Shown here in pieces: positions 12,831 through 23,661 of a stretch of DNA of 64,000 bases. The first letter of the stretch is position 1. Each line of letters begins with the position of its first letter. A program made the translations under genes and the position numbers. Location of the stretch: assembly GCF_002776525.5 (NCBI RefSeq), contig NC_045446.1, positions 68,807,886-68,871,885 on the forward strand. Direction: 5' to 3'. Source of the DNA: Piliocolobus tephrosceles (lineage: Eukaryota > Chordata > Mammalia > Primates > Cercopithecidae). Below the pieces are notes generated by a model. That model was not told the DNA's origin. It worked only from the letters and a program-made list of their open reading frames with translations, and ran no database searches.

Positions 12831-13658
12831 TTTAAAGAAGAGTTCCAGTTAATGAAGGAATAATAGACTAAGAAGTCAGCATTTTTTAAAAATTTAACAT
12901 CACCAAATCTTATCACTAGAAGTAGAATAATCAAACACTATGTGCCCCAGATTAGATGTAATAGAAAGTACATATGAGTTGGTCTTGCTTAAAACAATTG
13001 AACCTGAATTTCATTAAGCCTTTAGCGCTACATGCCAGCTTCTAGGAATTATGAGGCCTGAGAACAAGTGACACCACGAAGAACTATCCGCTAAATCCAG
13101 GTTGTGAGATATCCAGGAGTACAAATAACCTTTTTCTTTAATAAACAAATAGCATTTTAAAAAAGGAAAAACAATTATAGAATGCAGAGACTTTAGAAAC
13201 ACCACAAATAAAGGGGGGATAAGTAATAGTACTCACGAGATTTTTAAGGAGATTCAATTAGACAAGCAATGTGAAGTGCTTTCACAGTGCCTGACAAATG
13301 GTAAATGGAAACGATTACTACCTTGTGCCACCTCTCAGAGTCTCAGTCTCCTTTTGTTTGTAACACACTAGGAGATGACAGCTTGCCCCTATCTTAACAG
13401 TTAAGGAATTCAGCCGCTTTAGGCCTCCATCACTCTGCACCTGTCGAGAAGGTGGCCTTGGCAGTATCTGCTGCAGTGTGCACAGTTGGTCGGTAGATGG
13501 CAGCTCAGGCCAGTTTATCTGGAGCTTTGGACCCAGGAAGAGCTAGTCCTGTTTTTGTTGTAAGAAGCTAGGTCCTACTTGACCCATCAGACAGTATTCA
13601 CCTTCTCTTCCTAGATAGGAGGCATAAAGCTAAAGGAAGAGAATTGGTGGAGCTTTTT

Positions 13659-13699
13659 TTTTTGTTTTTTGAGACGGAGTCGCTCTGTCATCCAGGCTG
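13659..13699 (-). mobile_element. Extremely 5'-truncated Alu (~41 bp)
   Basis: Only the T run and about 30 bases of the Alu 3' end (GAGACGGAGTCGCTCTGTCA...CAGGCTG) are present. It is bounded by a 20-bp direct repeat at 13639-13658 and 13700-13719. The repeat shows this is a real insertion by target-primed reverse transcription rather than a decayed Alu. Confidence 0.85.
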
Positions 13700-14114
13700 G
13701 AGAATTGGTGGAGCTTTTTAGATAAAATGAGGGCTAGCAGTTTGCTGAGAATTCCTCATCTGCTGGGCAGAGAGGTATTCTTCAGACCCATTAGACCCGG
13801 GCTTGGGCACTTCCTGGCCAGCTGTCCCCAAACTCTGTTTCTCATCTTGTGAATCCCATTGCCTGCTGCCTCATCCTGAATCGCTGGTGTGCAGGTACAA
13901 TCTGGCTTAGCTTCTCTTCCCATCAAACTGAGGGAATTGACACCTACACACTCATCCACACCTGGCGTAATATGTCTTTGAGGGAAAGTTTGCAGAAAGA
14001 GTAAATAAGTGAATGCATTATTGATCTTCAGTTATATATCTCTCTTCCTAAGTAGACCAGTAAATTCTAGGACAGGGTGTACACATTTTCTTTTTGTTTC
14101 AGCCTAGGAGGGAG

Positions 14115-14345
14115 TCTGGGTAGTGATGAATAGTGCAAGCCTGGAACTAGGTTGCTCAGCTTCAACTCCCAGTTCCTCTATCTGCTTGCTGCATGCCCTT
14201 GGCAAGTGCCTGCTTCTCCACCTGAAAACTGGATATTAATAGTACCTCTCTTGTTGTACTGTGGTAAGAAATAAGCAAATACATTCAAAGTGCCTAGGAA
14301 ATTGCTTGACATATTGTAGGCACTCAGTACATGTTAATTGCCATC
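14115..14345 (+). mobile_element. MIR
   Basis: Text follows the MIR consensus: a CTCAGCTTCAACTCCCAGTTCC-like segment, then loss of the middle, then ACCTGAAAACTGGATATTAATAG and TTGTAGGCACTCAGTACATG. Edges are approximate. Confidence 0.65.
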
Positions 14346-15239
14346 TGAAGCTTTCCTTGCTTCAGGAAAGATTTAATGAACTTACAAAAATGTATTCAAG
14401 GAAGAAATGTAAAAGGCCTAGTGTGGTTGCCTGGTAGAGGGAATGGCTCTCAAGAAATAGCTCCTTCTCCTTCTCCTTGTACTGCTTGTTGTTGCTGTTA
14501 GTATCATTGATTGTTTAAGGATGCCTAAGGTAAATCTCTCCAAGCTCCATGAGTCGTGAGTGCTGTTTTGTCCACCTTTGTCCAACCTCAGACCCAGCAG
14601 TGGCCTCTGTAGTTGTCTGCGTGGTGCTGGGGACAGCACATTCAGAACTGAAGGATCCTCTTCACAGTGGTCCAGGGAGCAGAATGAAGGTAGGGACTGC
14701 CAGAGCTGATTTTACTCCTTTTCCTTTCTGGTTTGAGAGTGTGAGGTGCTTTTAGGGCATCATCTGAGAGTCACTGCTGAACCTTGGGACTGTTGTACAG
14801 GTCAAAAGGGCTCTCGTATGGAGGTCGTCTGAACTCTAGGAAGTGCAGGAGCAGGACAAGGGATGGTTATGATCTTACCTGATCTTACCCATGTTTTTCT
14901 GCCTATCAGCTTGGAGGAATGGGAGTGTGACAGGTGGCCACTAGGTGGCGTATCAATGTGAAGAAATCAGGGGTGTGTTAAGTACATCATCTGCCTCGTA
15001 CAGTAGAGTGGAAGAGCAGATAAACGCCTATCTAGAGAAAATAAAGCTTCTCATATAAATGCTTCCCAGCCATCCGGCAAGATTTTGTGTGGAAATGGAG
15101 ACTAACCCAGGAGAATGTGCATGGTGTGTGTACATGAATATTTAAGAAAACTGGAGGAGAAGGAGGAAAAATCAAGCCCACCTGATTGGCCTCTGCCCAC
15201 CTGTTCAGTTCTAACTCTTAAGGCCCCTCCCCCGGCTCC

Positions 15240-15478
15240 CCCATGAGATGTGCCAAGCCACCTGCAGGACACCTTTGTGCCTTAACTCTACTACACCCTC
15301 CACCTGGAATGGTCTTCTTCATTTCTTTCTCTGAACAGTTAAGGGGTTTCCTTCCTCTAGAAGCCTCCTCTGATTTATCCTCCCCTAGGCAGAACTGGTT
15401 TGTAGCTTCTTTGTGCCCCACAGTCTCTACATGTCCTACAAGTCTTTTCCACTTAATGGACATAGATGTTTACCACTG
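15240..15478 (+). mobile_element. L2 fragment
   Basis: Contains the L2 3' region pattern: GCACCTTTGTGCCTT-like, CCACCTGGAATGGTCTTC, then a TTCCTTCCTCTAGAAGCCTCC segment. Old and diverged. Confidence 0.55.
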
Positions 15479-18400
15479 AGTGGGAGTTTCCTGGCTTGGA
15501 GTTGGTGGGAAGATCTCAGCTGCTTCTATCCAGTCCTGACCTGACATGTATGGAAAGGCTTTCCTGCCCACAGCTTCCCCACCCCTTTGTGGGGCTCCAG
15601 TGCTCTTCCTCTGCCTCAGGTTCTTGAGAATGTCCTAGAATGCTGAAAGTTTGTTCACACTGGGTAAGCAGTGTGGACAGGGCTGCCTCCATAACTTGCA
15701 CAGCCCATTACAAACATAGGACCTCGTTCAAAAATTAAGTGTTTCAAGATGGCAACAGCAGAGCATTAAACCAAGAGTGGGCCTTTCTGAACGCAGGGCC
15801 TTGTGTGACTACACAGGTCACATGCCCTTGGAGCCAGCCCTAAATTTGGAGTTGAGCAACGTCTCAGTGAGCCTTATGTCTGTGGATGGGTCACCTTCTG
15901 GCCACTCAAAAGGTGGTTGTCCATCTTCAGATGTTAATGTATGAAGCCTGTCACATCAGAAACTCCCTTACTCCTGAACGTTAAGATGTAAGATCAATGG
16001 CCTAGAACTTGGAGTTACGTAAATCTGGACTGATTCTGATTCTATCACTTAATAGTGCAAACCATCTCTGGGTCTTATAAAGCTCATCTGCAAAATGGAA
16101 GGTAATAATACCTACCATGAATTTTCTTGTAGGTTCAAATGAGATTAAATGTAGGAAGTGCTGGGTCTGCAGCCCACATCTGTCGTGTCTACTGAACCAC
16201 AATGCTTGTCCTCAGAAGCATCTGATTAGAGAGAACAGGGCAGATGTTGGGCCTAACAGTTGGGTGGTACTTGCTCAGTGAGGTGGGTCACCATGTGACC
16301 CCAGTGAGCTCCTCCTTAGTGCTGTGTGGTCTCAGGCAGCATCAACTGAGTCAGGCAAGAACTAAAGGAGGGAACTAGGGAGACCTGGAGAAGCTTTCAG
16401 ATAACAGCATCACCATGGGGAGATCCATTCATCATTTATCCAACAAACATGTATACAAGGTTCCTGTGCCAGGTACCAGGGATACGGTGGTAAACAAAAT
16501 AGGTGGGGTCCCACCCCTGCGTCATCTTTAATGCTTGTGATTATTGTGTCCTGTTCTCTTGGATGCATCCCTTGCTAACCAATAAGCGACCAGCATTTAT
16601 TAGGTGCCTACTGTGGTGTAGGATATGAGATTTCAGTAGATGTTGCAAGACTCCTTCAACCCTCTTGGATTGAAATGAACGAAGGCTGTGTGCTTTCATT
16701 CCCGGCAGCTAACACCTGGGAGTCTTTGTAGGCAGGCTGTCCTCAGGCTGCCAGAGCTCATTTTTCCTGAGTGCACAGAGAGCTAGAAGTGCCTGGGTAA
16801 AGACAGTCCCAGGAGCAGCCCTTAACTGATGACTGGCAGGTGCAGAGGTGTCAAAAGTCCAGCTGCCTGCCCCCAGGTGCAAAACTCCCAGGTGTGACTT
16901 CGATTGTTTCCACAACTCTCCTGCAGGACTTAGCCAAAATTATTCTCCTGAAACTTTGCTGGATTTCACACCTGTGATCAGCCCTTTTTCCTGTCCCTCA
17001 TCTCTATTTGTGTACCCATATTCCCTAGGACCACTTCCTAATAACCTACTTTCAGACACATCCCCATCTCAGGATCTGTTGGTGGGGAACTCCCTGACCC
17101 ACAATGGAAAGAGGAGAAAAATGGAGGTAGCAATTGTTCCTGGTCTATGTGTTACTACAAACAGTGAAGCAATGGGCCAGGAGTCAGTCATTATGAATAC
17201 TAAAGTACTACTTGGCGAATTATTTTTGCTATAAATTAGCATACATTCAGAATTGTCCCTGTAACGTGATCTCTCTCTCTTGTTTGCATTCTGAGATGCT
17301 TTATGAGTGGGGAAAAAGAAGAGGTGCTCCTGCCTGCTGGGATTTGCAGATCACCGCCACCCTCGTCACCGCCAATCTAGGCACACCTATGGGAGTGGGT
17401 CCTGCATCAAACATCAACCATTATGGGTTTTGCAGTGTGGAAAAAGTGGAGACATGCTGGATTGGAGCCCCAGGAAATTTTGGCTTCATGCCTCCTGACT
17501 TGGTTTCCACAAGTGGGGCTCGGAGGCCCAGGCTCCCCCAGGTCCACATGAAAAACACGCCTTCCTCTCATCTAATCTTTTCTCACTAAATCCACCTCTT
17601 CCAGGAAATTTTCTCGGATTTCTTCCTCTGTTCACTCAGCCCTCCCTGAGTTCTTCTTTGGCACCGTGGAAAGTGGGTTTTGTTGGAGCTACTTTCTTAG
17701 CACTCGGGTACTCCCCCTCTCTCCACCCCCAAGCCAGCTGGAGGCTGAGTTTTTAGCCCAAATCACAGGCTGATAGAGCACATTAGGAATCTTAGCCACG
17801 GGCAGGACGTGGGGGCTGGGGCTGGTCCTGCTGTCACAGAATCATGGCTATGGGCAGGTGATGAGCTTGTGTTCCCCAGAGCGTGGTTCTCCTCACCACC
17901 AAACCCATGTAAGCTGAGTGTGGACACCAGGGCACTTGTGCCCATCTCACTGCCATGTTATCACCTTGCCCTGCTTGTTCCTCTAGCCCCTCTGCCTGGA
18001 CTGACACCTCCAGGGTCTGGACTGGACTCTTGGGTGTTGATGGGATTCTGCTGCCAACAGAAATCTGCTCCTGCACCATCCAGTCTGCACCCTCACACTC
18101 CGTAGTGTTGGAGCCCTGGCTGCTGTAAAACTGGCAATGTCTCAGCCCCCAGACTGAACTCAAGCTAATGCAGCCTCTGTAATTCCTCCTCCAGACCTTG
18201 TCAAGGGCCTGGCTATGGCATTTATTCATGCAATCATCCATTCTCTACTCATCCATCCACTCAGTCATATAATAAATATCTGAATCTGAAGGAATGACTC
18301 AATTTCCTCTATTCTTATATCCTAGGTTGTTACCCTAAGAACTTAGATATTCATCAGAAGGAATTTCAAAGCTCTACTGAGTCTTGGCCCAGTTAACGGG

Positions 18401-19682
18401 TACAATTCCTAAGCCTGGTAGTCCTGGGAGTGGGTGTATTTTGAAAGCTCTATATACAGTGGCAGCTTCTGATGTCCTTTAGGACAGGATGGGCTTGCAG
18501 ATTACAGGGCAAATAGGAGAATGCTTCTGTTCTTCTCCTTGGGTTTAAGGCTGCATTGCTCCTGAGAGGTGATATTCGTCCTTGCAAGGTGTTTGCGTGT
18601 ATCTCCACATACATGTTTTGGATTCTTGAAAGGATGAAGAATGTATCTGCGACTCCATTGTCCATGGGACATTGGAAGGGGGCTGGTCTGGGGGTGGGAA
18701 ATGGGGCCCACCCTGGGGTTATTTCAGACCGATTAATTCAGGCTTGAGAAATTAATTGCTAGATTGCCTGATGGGGGTAGGGGCGGGCTCTTGTGTATGG
18801 ATGGAGTTTTCCAGCGGCTGGGGAGAGATTTCTAGTGTGAAGGTTGGAAGGAGAGCCTCCCACAGAGGTGACTATGAGGACCACACCAGGGTGGGATGTG
18901 ACCAAGCGGGAAGCCTCCGTAAGATGTTTAACTTCTTAGACGCTTCTCTGGATATGAGAAAGAAACAGTGGTACTCACTTTTAAGATCTTTTCCCTCCTA
19001 TGTTGTAATTTTCTCCACAGCCTCTGACGGATCAGCAAAGTCCTAATCACCTACATAACTTTGAGGGCAGGATTTTAGCGGGACCTGAGGACCTGGGGCC
19101 GGCAGAGAAGGAGAGGCCCTGGTTCTTACCTCTTCCTCCTTCCTGAGGGCCTTGCACAGCTGCAGCAGCTTTGCGAGGAGAGTGGCTGAGGTGGGGGTGG
19201 GGGGACGGGGGGAGTGGTCAGCCCAATTTGGAAGGGCACAGGAGACAAGGCCCTCTTTCTCAAATACATCAGAGGGAGTGGGCTCTTCAGGGAAAGCCAA
19301 AGCTGACCTTAGGGTGACCTGGTTTGGGCACTGGGAAACACACAGGAAATGAGACAGCCTCTTTGGCCTGGAGGAGCTCACACCCAAGAATGATCCAGTC
19401 TTGAAAAGAGCGTATGCATGGCAGCTGCTTAGGGAGTGCCTTTCCAGAGGGGAATGAGCAGCAAGAGTTTATTTCAGCTGGGCTCAAGGCAGCAGCTTGT
19501 GCAAAGGCCCACGTGGGCCAAAGTCTAGAAACAACTATGGGCTGGTGCCTGACCCATGCAGCAGACTGTGGCTATGTGTGGAAGAGAAGAGGCACTGATT
19601 GAGGGTTTTGCCATTAATTGAGGGTATCTGAAGTGCCAGGCTCAGTGGCTTATTCCGTACAGTATAAAGGATAGTGTAGTTG

Positions 19683-19860
19683 GCAGAGGCGCTCAAGCCT
19701 GATGGGGCATCAGAATCACCTGGGAACCTGTTAGAATTGCAAATTAAAAGGCTGCACCCAGACCCACTGATTCAGAAATTCTGGGGGTGGAACCTAGCAA
19801 TCTGTGTTTTAATAAGACTTCCGGGTGATTTAGATGCAGCCCAAAGTTCGAGAACCACTG
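19683..19860. mobile_element. MER5A (hAT-Charlie non-autonomous transposon)
   Basis: The central text GGGGCATCAGAATCACCTGGGA, CACTGATTCAGAAATTCTGGGGGTGG and the right end AAAGTTCGAGAACCACTG match MER5A. The flanks GTGTAGTT and GCGTAGTG agree at 6 of 8 bases, which fits an old 8-bp hAT target duplication. Confidence 0.88.
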
Positions 19861-20364
19861 GCGTAGTGGAAACAGTACTAGACTTTGGAAGGTGGGGTGG
19901 GCTAGTGAGAGAGGGAGGTGTGAGGGGGACGACTCACATTGGGGAAAGTCTGCTGTGTTCTGAGTCACGGGCTACATTACTTGCATGTTCTTTTAAGTGC
20001 TCTGAGCGGTGACCGGGGGTGGGGGTTCTATATCACCATACTCAACGTAGATGGAAAATCCAAGGCTTACAGGGGTTAAATGACTTGCCAAAGATCACAC
20101 AGTACTAGAGTTGCGTTCTGCACCCAATTTTGCTTGATTCCTAGAGCGAGATTGTCAGTGCCTCTTGGGACCACTGACCCACCTGTGTGCAATGGTCTGG
20201 GCAGCAAGATCTGGAGAACCCAGGGGGACCTGGGTGGAAGGAAGGACCCCAAAGCTTGTAGCTCCTTCTCTGAGGACCTGGTGGTGACCAGCCCTGAGGC
20301 TGATGAGCAAGAGATGAGGACTTCTATTCTAATTCCTGCCCTCAAAGGACAATTATTTGAATTT

Positions 20365-20669
20365 CCTTTTTTTTTTTTTTTTCCTGAGACGGAGTCTCGT
20401 TCTGTCCCCCAGGCTGGAGTGCAGTGGCTCGATCTCGGCTCACTGCAAGCTCCGCCTCCCGGGTTCCCACCATTCTCCTGCCTCAGCCTCCAGAGTAGCT
20501 GGGACCACAGGCGCCCGCCACCTCGCCCGGCTAGGTTTTTGTATTTTTTAGTAGAGATGGGGTTTCACCGGGTTAGCCAGGACGGTCTCGATCTCCTGAC
20601 CTTGTGATCCACCCATCTCGGCCTCCCAAAGTGCTGGGATTACAGGCTTGAGCCACCACGCCCGGCCCT
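20365..20669 (-). mobile_element. AluY of Old World monkey type, antisense
   Basis: Low-divergence complete Alu with the diagnostic cluster CACCTCGCCCGGCTAGG, ACCGGGTTAGCCAGG and GGCTTGAGCCACC. It has a perfect 14-bp target duplication AATTATTTGAATTT (20351-20364 and 20670-20683). It is a young insertion just downstream of the TENM4 poly(A) site and a likely polymorphism or lineage marker. Confidence 0.92.
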
Positions 20670-21402
20670 AATTATTTGAATTTTCATAAGGTTTGCCATT
20701 CACACCAGGGAGCTGGGCTTAGCACATGTACTCTTTCAAGAGACCAGCCGTTGTCCCTGACCGCTAGGGCTCATAGGTTAAACGTGAGGTTAAGTGGGAA
20801 AAGCAGGGTGAAAAATGACCTGTATGCTGTGACGACAACACCTTAAATAAAAAACAACAACATGAAGAACACATAGAGGGGGGGGAAAGCCCCAAGGAAT
20901 TTTCTTCCTTTCTTGTTTCCTAAGGTGTATTATGTAGTTACAATTATTTGTATGATGAATATACAGTCATTTATTTTTAAAGTGCAACCTCTCACATCCT
21001 TTGTGGAAGGCAGTGGCATGGTGGATGACTCTGTGTGCACAGTGGTGGGGCAAGGCTCTCTCCTCTGGGAGGGTTGGGTTCCATGGCCCCTTCAGCCTGT
21101 CCCTGAACGAGGGCAGCAGTGGGACGGGGAGCCATGCCGCACTAATGATATCAGAGGAGTTGTGATATTTATTCCTCTCATGCAGTTGCAAGGTCAAGCT
21201 TCAGGGTCATAGAGACCCTCTGAACATCCCTCTTGACAGAGCTGCAGCCTGGAGGGCTTAAGAGGGACCCTGGGGCCTAGGGCTGAGTTCTCTCCTAGGT
21301 CATCCTGATAGCAGCCAGCAGGGAAGCACAAACCCAGGATGGCTTGGGGGCTGGGACAGGTAAGAGGAAGCCTCTCTCTCCAAGCAAAGGCCACCAGACA
21401 CC

Positions 21403-21426
21403 TGTAAACACAAAATAGTCTTTATT
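21403..21426 (-). terminator. TENM4: TENM4 distal poly(A) signal and cleavage site
   Basis: On the minus strand a canonical AATAAA lies at 21426-21421. A CA dinucleotide 17 nt further on (21404-21403) is the likely cleavage point, followed by a GT-rich stretch (GTGTCTGGTGG, about 21399-21388) as expected for the downstream element. This gives a 3' UTR of about 4.79 kb. A second AATAAA at 21518-21513 could be an alternative signal. The end position is inferred from motifs, not from transcript data. Confidence 0.75.
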
Positions 21427-21512
21427 TGTCAACGAAGGCTACACGGGATCACTTCTGGTTTTGTTTTTATGCTTTTTTTTTTTTTTTTTCCTAGAAGGTA
21501 TCTACATCTGCA

Positions 21513-21540
21513 TTTATTTACAGCCTTGTTGGTATTTACA
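21513..21540 (-). promoter_or_regulatory. TENM4: Pair of Pumilio response elements, one overlapping an AATAAA
   Basis: On the mRNA strand TGTAAATA occurs at 21540-21533 and again at 21522-21515, matching the Pumilio consensus UGUANAUA. The second is part of TGTAAATAAA, so it overlaps an AATAAA at 21518-21513. Pumilio proteins repress or destabilise neuronal mRNAs. Use of these sites is inferred. Confidence 0.55.
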
Positions 21541-22520
21541 CAGTCAAGATACAGTGTTAGAAACACAAAAGTGTTGAGAAAAAAGCTTCTCAAAATTAGT
21601 TCCAGACTTCAGGAAAATGATTTCCACATGGTAAGGCCAGAGTCTCCAGTGTTGGTCATCCAGAGGCAGCTTGGTACAGACTCCTTTTGCTGAAGCTGCT
21701 AGTTCAGAGGTCCTCAGAACAACAGGTGGATTTACAAAAGTGGGATTCTGGTGTTGGATGAATCCAGGGCTACTGGGCCACTGCCAGACACCTGCGGCTC
21801 AGCTCCTGCCAGGACGGCTGAGCCTGCTCCACGCTGAGTCCTCCTTTGGCTGTTCGCCCTCAGAATAAATCACATTTTCTTGGGGACCAGGAGGTCACCT
21901 AGTACCTTGCCTTTGGCATTCCAGAGGGGGTAAGAAACACAACATTGGCCCTTGCCCGGGCCTTCCCACATTCAGATCTTCCACATTCGTAATGAAACCT
22001 AAGAGTCACCACTGTCTGGGGCAGTCAAGCACACAAGGATGGTTTTTGCAAATGTAAAGGTTGGAGAGGATAAGGTTTGTCTCTATCACCTCAGCAATGA
22101 GTCTTTAAAATGAGTTTGCTGTTTTTGGAAGGTTAAATGAAAGGGCCTTGAACTGCAGAGTTCTTTTTTAATTCCCTTTCCTCCAATAAAATATAGACAA
22201 GTGTACAAACCTAGCTGGGAATGATGTGCCTTAAATAGAGAGGTTTTCCTTCTAACAAGGACCCCAAGGGAAAGGAGAGACTGGGTTCTTTCTGGGATCC
22301 CTCAGGAGATGTGTCCCTGGGCCAGGACCGGCTCCTGGGCTTAATGGCTGCCACGAGGACTGGAGAATAGCCTGGACTTTGAGCAGTGGATGCTCAAATC
22401 CCCAAGCCTGACACCCTGCTGAGAGCTCAAAAGCTCATTCCTCCTGGGCAGAAAGCTCAGCATCACCGCCCTCACCATGTGGCCACCACAAATATAAGAC
22501 TGCCAGTGGCAGAACTGCAT

Positions 22521-22547
22521 TCTAAGATTTCACATTGAAATCTTAGA
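22521..22547 (-). repeat. Perfect 12-bp inverted repeat in TENM4 3' UTR
   Basis: Arms 22521-22532 and 22536-22547 are exact reverse complements with a 3-base loop. In mRNA this would form a tight AU-rich stem. Confidence 0.9.
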
Positions 22548-23520
22548 TTCCATTTGCATCATGGAAATCCCTGCCATCTATAAAGGTGATACTTTAAAGT
22601 CGCAGCTGAGAAGATGTTTTTCTTCTTTTTTCAAATTCTGATTCTTTGTTCCGTGTCCACAAAACACTGCCTAGTCTGCCCTGCCATCATCTTCTGTGCC
22701 TCCTCCTGGGTTTTTGGACACGCACCTCCTGGCCATTCTCACCCTCAGTTTCTTTGGGATTACTTCCAATCCTCTCTCCCTAAGTAGAAATCAGGCAATG
22801 GTGTGGTCCTTGGGTTAATTCTCAGCCAACAATTCTGAGAGATGAGGGTCAGAAGCTGACAAGGGAGTAATTTACTGGCATGCCTTCCCGTTCCTCCAGT
22901 TGTCCTAGCTCTGCCCTCCAGCAATGTCTGTTTGGAGTGTGGGGGGTGGGGTAAAAAAGAAATCTCATCCTACAAAGAACAAAGTTGGGGAAACAGCAAA
23001 GTCCTATTTAAGGTGGTGGCAGAGGGGCTGAGGATGTGGGACCAGTTGGCAGCTGTGTGGGGTAGGAGAGAAGGCAGGAACTGTAGCATCATACCCCTGG
23101 GCAGGTGAGGGAGGCCTGGTCACTCTATCGAATGAACAGATTTGGTTGGTGAGTGTCGAAAGGGCCGGTGTTCCTTGATGCTTGGAGCCTATTACGTAGG
23201 CATAGGGTTAGGCCTTCAAACTCACCCTTGCCATGGGGTTGGGACTGCTGGTCTCAGCAGGAGGACAGCTTGAGAAGGGAGGCACTGAGTCACCTGCAGC
23301 CCAAATGGAAACCAATTCAAAAGGGCCAAGGCCAGAAGCACTCCCTTCAATACAACAGCACTAATGTGACGGTGAGGTGCATAACACTGCCTATGCCACC
23401 GCTGAGATCCTTTTTCTAAAGCTTTGGGATCCTTCAGCTTCTCTCCCCACAGAAGCTGGGCTGCTGTGGTGGTACGTAGCCCAGGAAAAATATAAGATCC
23501 TTTAAAGAAACAAACACTCA

Positions 23521-23661
23521 GGCCAGGCGCAGTGGCTCACACCTGTAACCCCAGCACCTTGGGAGGCCAAGGTGGATTGCCTGAGGCCAGGAGTTTGAGA
23601 TCAGCCTGTGCCACATAGTGAGACCTCATCTCTATGAAAAAAAAAAAAAAAAAAAAAAAGA
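23521..23661 (+). mobile_element. Free left Alu monomer (FLAM) in the 3' UTR
   Basis: A GGCCAGGCGCAGTGGCTCAC start, one monomer only, then an A run of about 22 bases. It lies in plus orientation, so the TENM4 mRNA carries it antisense, with a U-run. It is old by divergence (CACCTTGGGAGG, ATCAGCCTGTGCC). Confidence 0.88.

Larger units (their letters stand above)
12831..20364. other. Intergenic DNA downstream of TENM4
   Basis: No gene, RNA gene or conserved reading frame is visible here. Contents are scattered ancient repeats: a MIR-like 3' end near 13256-13330, the micro-Alu at 13659, MIR at 14115-14345, L2 at 15240-15478, a fragment near 16425-16510 that resembles an old LINE/SINE, a short L2-like piece near 17575-17640, MER5A at 19683-19860 and MIR-like text near 20040-20130. 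Stretches such as 14350-15230, 15500-16400 and 17650-19680 show nothing I can name. Reading frames of 60-135 codons occur on both strands, as expected by chance at this GC content. Confidence 0.7.
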
